DNA of 64,000 nt from Clostridia bacterium (GTDB taxonomy: Bacteria; Bacillota; Clostridia; TANB77; CAG-508), in contig JAGAKS010000017.1 of assembly GCA_017625465.1 (NCBI GenBank), forward strand, positions 92,946-156,945, in the 5' to 3' direction. Both the position numbers and the translations under genes were made by a program. Numbering within the stretch: the first letter of the stretch is position 1; each line of letters begins with the position of its first letter. The notes under the pieces were generated by a model. The model did not search any database, had not been told where the DNA came from, and saw only the letters and a program-made list of their open reading frames with translations. Shown in pieces: positions 56,498 to 64,000 of the stretch.

Positions 56498-57728
56498 TTA
56501 TAAAAAGTTAAATGCTTTTTTTAGCAATTCTTGATAATAAATTTTAAAATTCTTTTTTTCAATATTATTTTTTACATAAATATCAAGCTTTTTCAAAATT
56601 TCATCATCTAATTTTATAGTCAAAAAGCCAATTTTTCTGCTAGCTGGAATAGGTGCTTCTAAATTATTTAAAAAATAAGTTTCTACTTGTAATTTTGAAA
56701 ATTCGTTAGTAGAAAGTGGGAAAAGAGTGTTGCCTAAATCTTCTAACTCCAAAGTTGCCTTATCCGTAGACTTCTTAATCGTTATATTATTTGAGAAGTG
56801 AGTTTGTAAGTCAGAAAAACTACTTATTATAATACTTTCTATATTTGTACTAGAATAATTGTTAAAAACATAGTTCAATATTTTAACACTATCAGTTGTT
56901 CTCATTTTTTTAGTAGTAGCACCTAAAACTACAACAATAACATCTAAATTATCTTTTTTACAAGCACTTACTAAGCACCTTCCAGCTCCAAAGGTAAAAC
57001 CAGTCTTAACACCATATACACCTTGATAGTTACCAAGAAGTTCATTGGTGTTAGAAATTGGTCTTGTTCCGATTACAAATAGTAGTTTCTTTTGTGCTAA
57101 CTATTTTTAAGAAAGTTTCATTTTTTAAAGCATAATTTGTAATAAGTGCTAATTCATAAGCTGTGGTGTAGTGATCTGGATGGTCTAAACCATGCGGAGT
57201 TATGAAGTTTGAAGAATTAAGTCCTAGCTCTTTAATTTTATTATTCATAATATTCGAAAAATTATCGACACTTCCACCTATATGTTCAGCAATTGCAACG
57301 GCACAGTCATTTCCAGAGCGCAACATAAGCCCATAAAGCAAATCTTCCATTTTCATTTTGTCATCAGTAGTTATACTAAGAGTAGAGCCAGAAGTGTGTG
57401 CTGCTTTGCTAGAAATGTGAACTAAATCATCCATCTTGCAGCTTTCTATGGCAATGATTGCGGTTAATATTTTGGTAGTAGAAGCCATTGGGGTTTTATC
57501 AAAAGCAGATTTTTCATACAAAATTCTCTCAGTATTTCTATCAATAGCTACTATGTGAGTAGAATTTACATCAGGCTCATTGCTTACGGTAGAACTAGCT
57601 TCAAGACTTTCTATAATAGATAAAGCTTCTTCATCATTGCTGTTTTCTTCTTCATAGGCTAGCACGGGAATTTGGCTAAAAATCAATATAAATACGATTA
57701 TTAAATTTAATAAAATTTTTGCTTTCAA
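56498..57728 (-). CDS. dacF: D-Ala-D-Ala carboxypeptidase (DacF type); +1 shift at a CGG codon
   Basis: Trims the terminal D-Ala from peptidoglycan peptides; DacF-type enzymes modify cortex or wall cross-linking. I start at TTG 57728 because AGGTGAT is correctly spaced. A signal peptide ends near LAY. Catalytic motifs are 'ASTTK' (S83, K86), 'SGN' (138-140) and 'KTG' (241-243). The frame breaks at CGG complement(57069-57071), with TAA five codons later; skipping the C joins it to the downstream frame as 'NGTRPISNTNELLGNYQGVYGVKTGFT', giving a 409-residue protein of normal length with the C-terminal PBP5_C-like domain. KTG and everything after it depend on the shift. It may be recoded, a pseudogene or an error; the perfect downstream frame argues against decay. 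Confidence 0.85.
57069..57071 (-). other. CGG frameshift site 4 (dacF)
   Basis: On the minus strand the context is ATT TGT AAT CGG AAC AAG ACC AAT TTC TAA. Skipping the C gives AAT GGA ACA AGA CCA ATT, which continues open for 190 codons. Confidence 0.75.
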
Positions 57729-57861
57729 ATATATCACCTAAAAAATTATATGGCAATAATTCGAAAATATGTTTAAAAAAATCCTGGAAAAGCTTGAAAT
57801 TTACATAAAAATTAGCAAATAATATTGATTTTTTGACTAAAATGTAATATAATTATAATGT

Positions 57862-57885
57862 AGGGCGATTTTGTTTACTGCCCTA
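57862..57885 (+). other. Hairpin in the divergent dacF/adhesin intergenic region
   Basis: TAGGGC/GCCCTA (57861-57866 with 57880-57885), without a T-run. It sits between an upstream possible promoter (TTGACT 57833, TATAAT 57854, short 15-bp spacer) and the promoter at 57918. Confidence 0.35.
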
Positions 57886-57917
57886 ATAAACATTATAAAA
57901 TGATAAGTAAATGTAAA

Positions 57918-57945
57918 TTGACTTATTTAAAAAATATAGTAAAAT
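57918..57945 (+). promoter_or_regulatory. Promoter of the thioester adhesin gene
   Basis: TTGACT (57918-57923), 16-bp spacer, TAAAAT (57940-57945). Confidence 0.65.
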
Positions 57946-57981
57946 ATAAGCATTATATAGCTTATAAGGAAGGTAAGGTCT

Positions 57982-60900
57982 ATGAGAGAAAGTAAAATTG
58001 TAAAGAAAATTTTAGCAATGCTTTTAATTGTCGCTATTATTTTACCATACTCAACAGAAATTTTAGCAGTACAGTTAACACACCAAGATACAACAGCTAT
58101 GCTAGAAACTTCAATTGTACATGAAGGTGGAGAAGATAGTGGTCTAATACCAGAAGAACATATTGCAAATTATGATCAAGCACCTTATGCTTATCAAATT
58201 GCAAATTCTGGAGCAGAAGGAAGAACAACAGTATTTAAAATCATCAAAGAAGGTGATGTAGACTTTGAAGATGCGCTTTATTGTTTAAATGCTGAAAAAT
58301 CATTCCCAAGTGCTGGAGCAAAAGAATACAAGAATATTGGAGATTTAAAGAAAGAAACAGAAACAGCTACAGCAGGTTTAATAAATTCTATAGGTGCAAA
58401 AAACTATAAAGCTTTAGTTTGGATTATAAACAATATGTATCTAAGAAAACAACAACCAGCTGAAAAATTAGATTTTATTGAAAAAGCTTTTGCCCAAGAA
58501 ATAGAAGATGGTAGAACAACAATACCACCAGTTACAGCTGAATATATCGCATCAGTTATTACAGATGATGATATAGAAGTTGTTCAACAATGGGCAATTT
58601 GGTATTTCACAAATGGTAATAAAGATGGTGTTTCACCAGATTATGAAAGATACTACAATGCAAAATATTCTACTTTTGGTACAGTTTATGTAAGTGGATT
58701 AACAACAGGTGGAAATTATATGACATTATCTGATTTAACAGGTAACGGAGCAAGACAAGAGCTTTTAAATAAACTATATGCATATTTTGTAGACAATGCA
58801 AAAGTTGCAGCTTCAGAAGCACCAGTTACATATCCAAGTTTTGCAATGCAAAATTCAGATTTAACTTGTGCAGTAGAAGGAGATAACTACAAAGTAGGAC
58901 CATTTAAAGTAAATAGTGGTACTGGAACTGCTACTATAAAATTAGTAGATAGTGAAGATGCTGAAATAGATAGAAGTAAATATCAAATAAAAGTTGAAGG
59001 AGAAGAAAACTTTACAAATTTAAATGTAAATCAAATCTTTGATAAAAACTATTACATATATTTACCAATGGAGAATAATACTGTCACAAAACTTAAAATG
59101 ACAATTGATTATTCAACTTATGAAACAGAAGCATCTTTATGGAGTGTTACATCAGATAGCACATATCAACCAGTTGCATTAATTACAAGAGGAGCAAAAA
59201 ATTATTCAGATGCTCGTGAAAAAGGAATTGAATTTAAAAATTTTGACCTAGCCTTAAGAAAATATATTATTAAAGTAGGAGATACAGCTGTAACAAACAG
59301 AATACCAGATGTAAATACAGAAACAATTACTTCTACTGGTACAGCTGAATACAAACATAGAAAAAATGCTGTTACAGTACAATCAGGAGATACAGTTGTA
59401 TATGAAATTAGAGTATATAACGAAGGTACACTTGATGGAACAGCAACAGAAATTACAGATTACTTACCAGCAGGTTTAACACTTGCAGAAGGTAGTTCAA
59501 TTAATACAACTTATGGTTGGACAGTTTCAGAAGATGGAAGAATTGCAAAAACAACATATTTAGATGGTTCTAATATAGAAGCATATTCTGGAACAGGTGA
59601 ATTAGATAGCTTATATGTTCAAATTGAATGTAAAGTATCTGATACTTTAGCAGAAGAAATTACTGAAAATACAATTCTTACAAACGTAGCTGAGATTACA
59701 GGATATAGCAGAAACGATTCAGATTCTGCACCATCTATTGATGTAAGCACAATAGATACAAAAACTTTCTCAGGACACAGAGATAATAAAGAAGATTTAT
59801 CAGATTCTACATATTATTATAAAGGTTTAGAAGATGATGATGATTTTGAAAAATTAGTTGTTGAACCAAATAGAGATATATTTGATTTAGCTTTAAGAAA
59901 ATTCATTACAAAAATAAATGGAAAAGCTCCTGAAACAAGTAGAGAGCCAAAAGTTGATGTTTCAAAATTAAAAGCTGGAACAGCAACAGATGCTACATAT
60001 ACACATCCTAAAACAGCTTTATCAGTTGAAAAAGGTGATATAGTAACATACAAAATTAGAGTATATAATGAAGGCGATATTGCAGGTTATGCTGAAGAAA
60101 TTGCAGATTATATACCAGCTGGACTTGGCTATTTAATGAATTACAATGCTAACATTGAAAATAAATGGCAAATTCCAACAGATGCAAAAACTATGAAATT
60201 AAGTGAAATTGAAAATGCAACAAGCAATCTTAAAAAAGATGATTTCACAAGTGATTTAAAATTAGAAGATGAATTAGTAGTTATAGGTGGAGGAAAATTT
60301 GTAACTACAGCATTATCTTCAAAAAATACAAATAATTTAATTAAACCATTTGATAAAGAAAATGGAACAAAATTAGATTATAAAGAAGTTGAAGTAACTT
60401 GTGTAGTTTTAGTAGACGAAGTTACAAACAACAATTTAAAAAATATTGCAGAAATTGCAAAAGATTTAGATGAAAACAAAGAAGAAGTTACTGATAGAGA
60501 TTCAACACCAGATACAGTTGTTCCAGATAACTATCCAGGAGATGACAAAAATCAAGATGATAATGATTATGAAAACTTAGTAACAGTAAAAGATAAAAAA
60601 TTCGATTTAAGTTTACAAAAATTCATTACAGCATTAAATGGAGAAAAAGTAGATGGTAGAGAACCTACTATTACAAAAAATAATGATGGAACATTTAGAT
60701 ATAGCCATACAACAGAACCTTTAAAAGTTGCTAATACAGATTTAGTAACATATACAATTAGAGTATATAATGAAGGCGACATTGATGGATATGCTAAAGA
60801 AATTATGGATGATATTCCTACTGGATTAAAATATTTACCAGACAATGCAACAAACAAAGAATATGGCTGGAAAATGTATGATAAGAGTGGTAAAGAAACA

Positions 60901-61818
60901 AGTGATGTAAATCAAGCAGCATCAGTAAGAACTACATATTTATCAAAAGATAACGAAAAAGATGGTCGTCAAAATATATTAGTTGCTTATGATAGCGAAT
61001 CAATGCAAGTACCAGCTTACAGAGATGTAAAAGTTGTCTTCCAAGTAGTTGAAACAGCTTTACCAAATAAAACAGAAAGAACAATTATAAATACAGCTGA
61101 AATTACAGATGATGAAGATAAAGATGGAAAAGATGTAGAAGATAAAGATTCAACACCTGCAAATAATAAAGAAGGTGAAGATGATATCGATAAAGAAAGA
61201 GTTATAGTTAAATACTTTGACTTAGCATTAGAAAAATCTTTAACAAAAATCATCATTACAGAAAACGGTAAAACTAGAGAAATTGTAGCAAAAAATAAAA
61301 CAGATTTATTAAAAGTTGAAATTAATAGAAAATATATTAATAGCACAACAGTAAAATTTGTTTATGATATAACAGTTACAAACGAAGGTGAAATTGCAGG
61401 ATATGCAAAAGAAATTAAAGACCATATTCCAGCTGGATTAAAATTTGTTAAAGAAGATAACAGTAATTGGACACAAATTTCTGATGATGTTGTTAAAACA
61501 GAAGCTTTAGCAAATACATTATTAGAACCTGGAAAATCAGCAAGTGTAGCTATTACTTTACAATGGGTAAATGGAGAAAACAATTTAGGACAAAAAGTAA
61601 ATATTGCTGAAATTAGCAAAGATTACAATGATAAAGGTTCATCTGATATAGATTCAACACCAGATAACTTCAAGAGTGAAGAAGATGATCAAGATGACGC
61701 ACCAGTTATATTATCAATTTCAACAGGTGAGGAGCCAGTATATATTGTATTATCTACAACAGTAATGACAATACTTGCAACAGGAATATTCTTAATTAAA
61801 AAATATGTTTTAATCTAA
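57982..61818 (+). CDS. Thioester-domain surface adhesin with four tandem DUF11-like repeats
   Basis: 1278 residues from ATG 57982 (AAGGAAGGTAAGG upstream). A signal peptide ends near ILA (residue 29). Residues ~60-265 resemble a thioester domain (TQXA/TED): the Cys motif 'LYCLNAEKSFPSAG' (C101) and the Gln motif 'VVQQWAIWYFTNG' (Q203), which can form an internal Cys-Gln thioester for covalent adhesion. Four repeats follow, each starting 'FDLALRKFI' and carrying 'YEIRVYNEGTLDGTATEITDYLPAGL'-like strands and most ending in a D-x-DSTP motif. The C-terminus is SISTGEEPVYI, a hydrophobic segment and KKYVLI, similar to the tail of the 959-6064 protein. The layout is a tip-domain-on-stalk adhesin. 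The thioester call is from motifs only. Confidence 0.85.
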   Translation: MRESKIVKKILAMLLIVAIILPYSTEILAVQLTHQDTTAMLETSIVHEGGEDSGLIPEEHIANYDQAPYAYQIANSGAEGRTTVFKIIKEGDVDFEDALYCLNAEKSFPSAGAKEYKNIGDLKKETETATAGLINSIGAKNYKALVWIINNMYLRKQQPAEKLDFIEKAFAQEIEDGRTTIPPVTAEYIASVITDDDIEVVQQWAIWYFTNGNKDGVSPDYERYYNAKYSTFGTVYVSGLTTGGNYMTLSDLTGNGARQELLNKLYAYFVDNAKVAASEAPVTYPSFAMQNSDLTCAVEGDNYKVGPFKVNSGTGTATIKLVDSEDAEIDRSKYQIKVEGEENFTNLNVNQIFDKNYYIYLPMENNTVTKLKMTIDYSTYETEASLWSVTSDSTYQPVALITRGAKNYSDAREKGIEFKNFDLALRKYIIKVGDTAVTNRIPDVNTETITSTGTAEYKHRKNAVTVQSGDTVVYEIRVYNEGTLDGTATEITDYLPAGLTLAEGSSINTTYGWTVSEDGRIAKTTYLDGSNIEAYSGTGELDSLYVQIECKVSDTLAEEITENTILTNVAEITGYSRNDSDSAPSIDVSTIDTKTFSGHRDNKEDLSDSTYYYKGLEDDDDFEKLVVEPNRDIFDLALRKFITKINGKAPETSREPKVDVSKLKAGTATDATYTHPKTALSVEKGDIVTYKIRVYNEGDIAGYAEEIADYIPAGLGYLMNYNANIENKWQIPTDAKTMKLSEIENATSNLKKDDFTSDLKLEDELVVIGGGKFVTTALSSKNTNNLIKPFDKENGTKLDYKEVEVTCVVLVDEVTNNNLKNIAEIAKDLDENKEEVTDRDSTPDTVVPDNYPGDDKNQDDNDYENLVTVKDKKFDLSLQKFITALNGEKVDGREPTITKNNDGTFRYSHTTEPLKVANTDLVTYTIRVYNEGDIDGYAKEIMDDIPTGLKYLPDNATNKEYGWKMYDKSGKETSDVNQAASVRTTYLSKDNEKDGRQNILVAYDSESMQVPAYRDVKVVFQVVETALPNKTERTIINTAEITDDEDKDGKDVEDKDSTPANNKEGEDDIDKERVIVKYFDLALEKSLTKIIITENGKTREIVAKNKTDLLKVEINRKYINSTTVKFVYDITVTNEGEIAGYAKEIKDHIPAGLKFVKEDNSNWTQISDDVVKTEALANTLLEPGKSASVAITLQWVNGENNLGQKVNIAEISKDYNDKGSSDIDSTPDNFKSEEDDQDDAPVILSISTGEEPVYIVLSTTVMTILATGIFLIKKYVLI

Positions 61819-61824
61819 TATAAG

Positions 61825-61853
61825 TAAGGAGGCAAAAGCCTCCTTATTTTTTT
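61825..61853 (+). terminator. Rho-independent terminator
   Basis: A perfect 9-bp stem TAAGGAGGC/GCCTCCTTA (61825-61833 with 61838-61846) followed by seven T. Confidence 0.95.
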
Positions 61854-61873
61854 GAAATTACCAAAATTTTGTG

Positions 61874-61902
61874 TTTACAACAAATTTTCTATATGATATA
61901 AT
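61874..61902 (+). promoter_or_regulatory. Promoter of the Ig-repeat/GGDEF operon
   Basis: TTTACA (61874-61879), 17-bp spacer, TATAAT (61897-61902). Confidence 0.75.
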
Positions 61903-61933
61903 CTTTTTTGAAATAAAATGTAGAGGTGATAAG

Positions 61934-62971
61934 ATGAACCAAATTTTAGATTATGCACCAAATGGCAACCAAAAAAAATCTTCTAATTCTTCAGATACAG
62001 TGGTAAGAGTTTTCGCTGTTTTATTAGTGATTTTTTCATTATGCTTATTAGGTAGTGGTTTGTACAGTATATTCCAAAATAAAGAAACAGAAAAACAAGC
62101 AGAAGTTAAACCAACTTATGCTACTATAAAAGCAGTTCAAGAAGGTGAACAAGCTATTATTACAGTTACACATGATAAAGTAATTGAATCAATGGTATAT
62201 AGCTGGAATTCAGATGCTGAACGTTCTGTTAAAGGTGATGGTCAAAAAACACTTGAAAAAACATTAGACGTGCCAGCTGGAGAAAATACTCTACATATTA
62301 AAGTTATAGATATAAACAAAGTAGAAACTTCATTTGAACAAAAATTTGTTGCAGAAAGCGGTTTAGATATTATGAACCCAGTAATTTCTCTAAAAATTGT
62401 AAATGGAGAAGAAGAAAAAATGCTTCAAATTACTGCGACAGATGAAACTAAGATAGATTTCTTAACATATAGATGGAATGATGAAGAAGAAGTTAAAGTT
62501 GAAGCTTCAGAAGACAACGATAAAGAAATTGTTACAGAAATTCCAATTATGAGAGGAACAAACGATATTACAATAGTTGCAGTTGATAGTGAAAACAACA
62601 CTACAACAGAAACAAAGAGCTATACAGGTCTTACAAAACCAGAAATAGTAGTTACATTATCAGGTGATGGAAGTACACTTATTATAAAAACTACACATGA
62701 AAATGGTATTAAGAAAATATATTATACATTAAATGATACACCTTATGAAGCAACTTTTGAAGGTGATGATATACAACAAGAAATTGAATTTACACAACCA
62801 TTAAATGAAGGATATAATAGACTTATATTAACAGTAACAAGTGTTGATGATACTGAAACAGTATTTGATGGAGAATGTGATTATGCACCTCAAGTTGAGG
62901 AAGAACCAGCACCAGAAGAGGGTGGAGAAGAATCAGAAGAAGTTGTAGAAGAAGAACAAACTGAAGAATAA
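61934..62971 (+). CDS. Membrane-anchored protein with three tandem Ig-like domains
   Basis: 345 residues from ATG 61934 (GAGGTGAT upstream; the longer frame begins at the promoter). A ~25-residue hydrophilic N-terminus precedes one transmembrane helix (~24-47), then three similar Ig-like modules (~60-145, ~150-235, ~235-315) sharing 'MVYSWNSD...TLEKTLDVPAGENTLHIKVID', 'LTYRWNDEEE...IPIMRGTNDITIVAVD' and 'IYYTLNDTPYE...QPLNEGYNRLILTVTS'. The tail is almost purely Glu/Pro (~30 residues). It is followed 14 bases later by a GGDEF-family gene, so it may be a surface or sensor component of that operon. No enzyme motif. Confidence 0.8.
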   Translation: MNQILDYAPNGNQKKSSNSSDTVVRVFAVLLVIFSLCLLGSGLYSIFQNKETEKQAEVKPTYATIKAVQEGEQAIITVTHDKVIESMVYSWNSDAERSVKGDGQKTLEKTLDVPAGENTLHIKVIDINKVETSFEQKFVAESGLDIMNPVISLKIVNGEEEKMLQITATDETKIDFLTYRWNDEEEVKVEASEDNDKEIVTEIPIMRGTNDITIVAVDSENNTTTETKSYTGLTKPEIVVTLSGDGSTLIIKTTHENGIKKIYYTLNDTPYEATFEGDDIQQEIEFTQPLNEGYNRLILTVTSVDDTETVFDGECDYAPQVEEEPAPEEGGEESEEVVEEEQTEE

Positions 62972-62985
62972 TATGAGGGATTTGT

Positions 62986-63918
62986 ATGATACAAGAAATA
63001 TATATTATTGATAATAAAGAGGAGTTAATCGGAAAGTTAACTAATATATTTAATACCAAAAAAGATAAAGACTATACCTTTAAATCTGTTAATACAGCAG
63101 ATTTAGGTATAGCTCTTAGAAATATTCCTGCAATGATTATTATTGATGAAGATAGTATTGAAATGAATATAACAGAACTATGCAAAACTATTAGACAAGA
63201 TGAAAATAATAGTATAACTCCTATAGCAGTTGTGTCTTCAAATGTTGATAGAGAACATAGAATAGAAGTACTAAAAACATCTATTGAGTATTTTATAAAA
63301 AAACCAATTGATGATGATTATATATATTACACTATTAAAAATATTACTTCACTTATGTATATAAACAGAAGAGTAAGTCCACTTACAGGACTTCCTGGAA
63401 ATGTTCAAATTCAAGCCGAAATGAAAAAACGTTTAATGAACAAAGAAGAATTTGCTATTGTTTATGCAGATTTAGATAACTTTAAAGCATATAATGATGT
63501 TTATGGTTTTGCTGCTGGAGATGAAATTATAAAATTTACTTCAAAAGTATTATCAGAACATATTCATAAAATAGAAAATAGTGACAATTTTGTTGGACAT
63601 ATTGGTGGAGATGATTTTGTTGCTATTACAGGTAAAACAGACTATGCAAAAGTTTGCCAAGATATAATAGACCAATTTGATAGAGAAGTAACTTCTTTTT
63701 ATGTACCAGATGATGTAGAAAGAGGTTATGTTGAAGTTGCTAACAGAAGGGGAGTAATTGAACAATTCCCTTTAGTTTCTATTTCTATTGCTATTGTTGA
63801 AGTTGATAAAAATAGATTCAAAACAACACTTGAAATAGGAGAAGTTGGAGCACAAGTTAAACATAAAGCAAAAACTATTTTAGGTAGTACATATGTTATA
63901 AATCAAAGAAAGTTTTAG
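62986..63918 (+). CDS. Receiver-like + GGDEF protein (probable diguanylate cyclase)
   Basis: 310 residues. Residues 1-120 look like a response-regulator receiver ('EIYIIDNKEEL', 'AMIIIDEDSIE', 'VVSSN', 'FIKKPI') although the acidic pocket is only partly kept. Residues ~130-310 are a GGDEF domain: 'DPLTGLPGN'-like 'SPLTGLPGNVQIQAEM', 'AIVYADLDNFKAYNDVYGFAAGDEII' and the active-site loop 'GHIGGDDFVAI' (G207-F211), which keeps the GG(D/E)(D/E)F consensus. It would make cyclic di-GMP from GTP in response to a signal. It is in an operon with the Ig-repeat protein. Confidence 0.9.
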   Translation: MIQEIYIIDNKEELIGKLTNIFNTKKDKDYTFKSVNTADLGIALRNIPAMIIIDEDSIEMNITELCKTIRQDENNSITPIAVVSSNVDREHRIEVLKTSIEYFIKKPIDDDYIYYTIKNITSLMYINRRVSPLTGLPGNVQIQAEMKKRLMNKEEFAIVYADLDNFKAYNDVYGFAAGDEIIKFTSKVLSEHIHKIENSDNFVGHIGGDDFVAITGKTDYAKVCQDIIDQFDREVTSFYVPDDVERGYVEVANRRGVIEQFPLVSISIAIVEVDKNRFKTTLEIGEVGAQVKHKAKTILGSTYVINQRKF

Positions 63919-63942
63919 GAATTTTCCCTAAAACTTTCTTTA
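63906..63942 (+). terminator. Rho-independent terminator overlapping the GGDEF gene stop
   Basis: Stem AAAGTTTTAGG/CCTAAAACTTT (63909-63919 with 63927-63937), then CTTTATG; the left arm includes the stop codon. Confidence 0.8.
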
Positions 63943-63971
63943 TGTATATAAATTAAAAAATGGAGGTAAAA

Positions 63972-64000
63972 ATGGACAAATTATTGGATTGCAAAAAATT
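63972..64000 (+). CDS. Start of a gene cut by the window edge
   Basis: ATG 63972 lies 7 bases after GGAGG and opens MDKLLDCKK before the sequence ends. Too short to identify. Confidence 0.6.

Overview
The window is a gene-dense, low-GC chromosomal segment, almost all on the + strand, from an anaerobic, spore-forming Firmicute of the class Clostridia, probably an uncultured gut lineage. The evidence is spoIIE (sporulation), nrdD/nrdG (oxygen-sensitive class III ribonucleotide reductase), the gdpP-rplI-dnaB, rpsU-yqeY and tilS-ftsH gene orders, strong AGGAGG ribosome sites and AT-rich codon use. I found no tRNA or rRNA gene, insertion sequence, prophage or CRISPR array.

Layout. 1-12.9 kb: three consecutive very large secreted, C-terminally anchored surface proteins (the first cut by the window edge) built from DUF11-like, SdrD-B-like and Cna-B-like domains. 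13.1-19.5 kb: spoIIE, a WG-repeat membrane protein, an unknown membrane protein, acpS and tatD. 19.8-25.3 kb: a 1492-residue leucine-rich-repeat/Ig-like protein ending in a dockerin, directly followed by a small anchored protein with a cohesin-like domain. 25.4-33.5 kb: lemA, htpX, a G5/3D cell-wall protein, comM-dprA-yraN, exonuclease III, an AI-2E-type permease and an anchored protein. 33.9-42.5 kb: rpoB and rpoC, with a structured leader, followed by two small membrane proteins. 42.6-50.4 kb: gdpP, rplI, dnaB, tilS, ftsH and an unknown gene. 50.8-55.6 kb: nrdD, nrdG, prs, rpsU, yqeY. 55.7-57.7 kb (minus strand): a CAP-domain protein and a DacF-type D-Ala-D-Ala carboxypeptidase. 58-64 kb: a thioester-domain adhesin, an Ig-repeat protein, a receiver-GGDEF protein and the first codons of another gene.

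The most striking observation concerns the codon CGG. By my reading no intact gene in the window uses CGG in frame, although the trinucleotide is common out of frame (AAC GGA, GCG GAA, ACG GAA) and the sister codons CGA, CGC and CGT are used. The only four in-frame CGG codons lie exactly where three otherwise intact genes (comM twice, the CAP-domain gene, dacF) lose their reading frame. At each one, skipping only the C (+1) restores the frame and places a glycine codon GGN at a position where the family has, or commonly has, glycine. The shifts recover the Walker A motif of ComM, the KTG motif of DacF and the normal C-terminus of the CAP protein. This suggests that CGG is unassigned or very poorly decoded here and works as a +1 frameshift signal, or that CGGN is read as a four-base glycine codon. 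Assembly error and pseudogenes remain the alternatives to exclude.

Other points of interest are a neighbouring cohesin/dockerin pair with no carbohydrate-active enzyme, non-canonical sortase-like tails (TPPTG, xxxTGE, IPAAG), two predicted thioester domains, a terminator-like hairpin in the rpoB leader, and a hairpin that could hide the ribosome site of the CAP gene.
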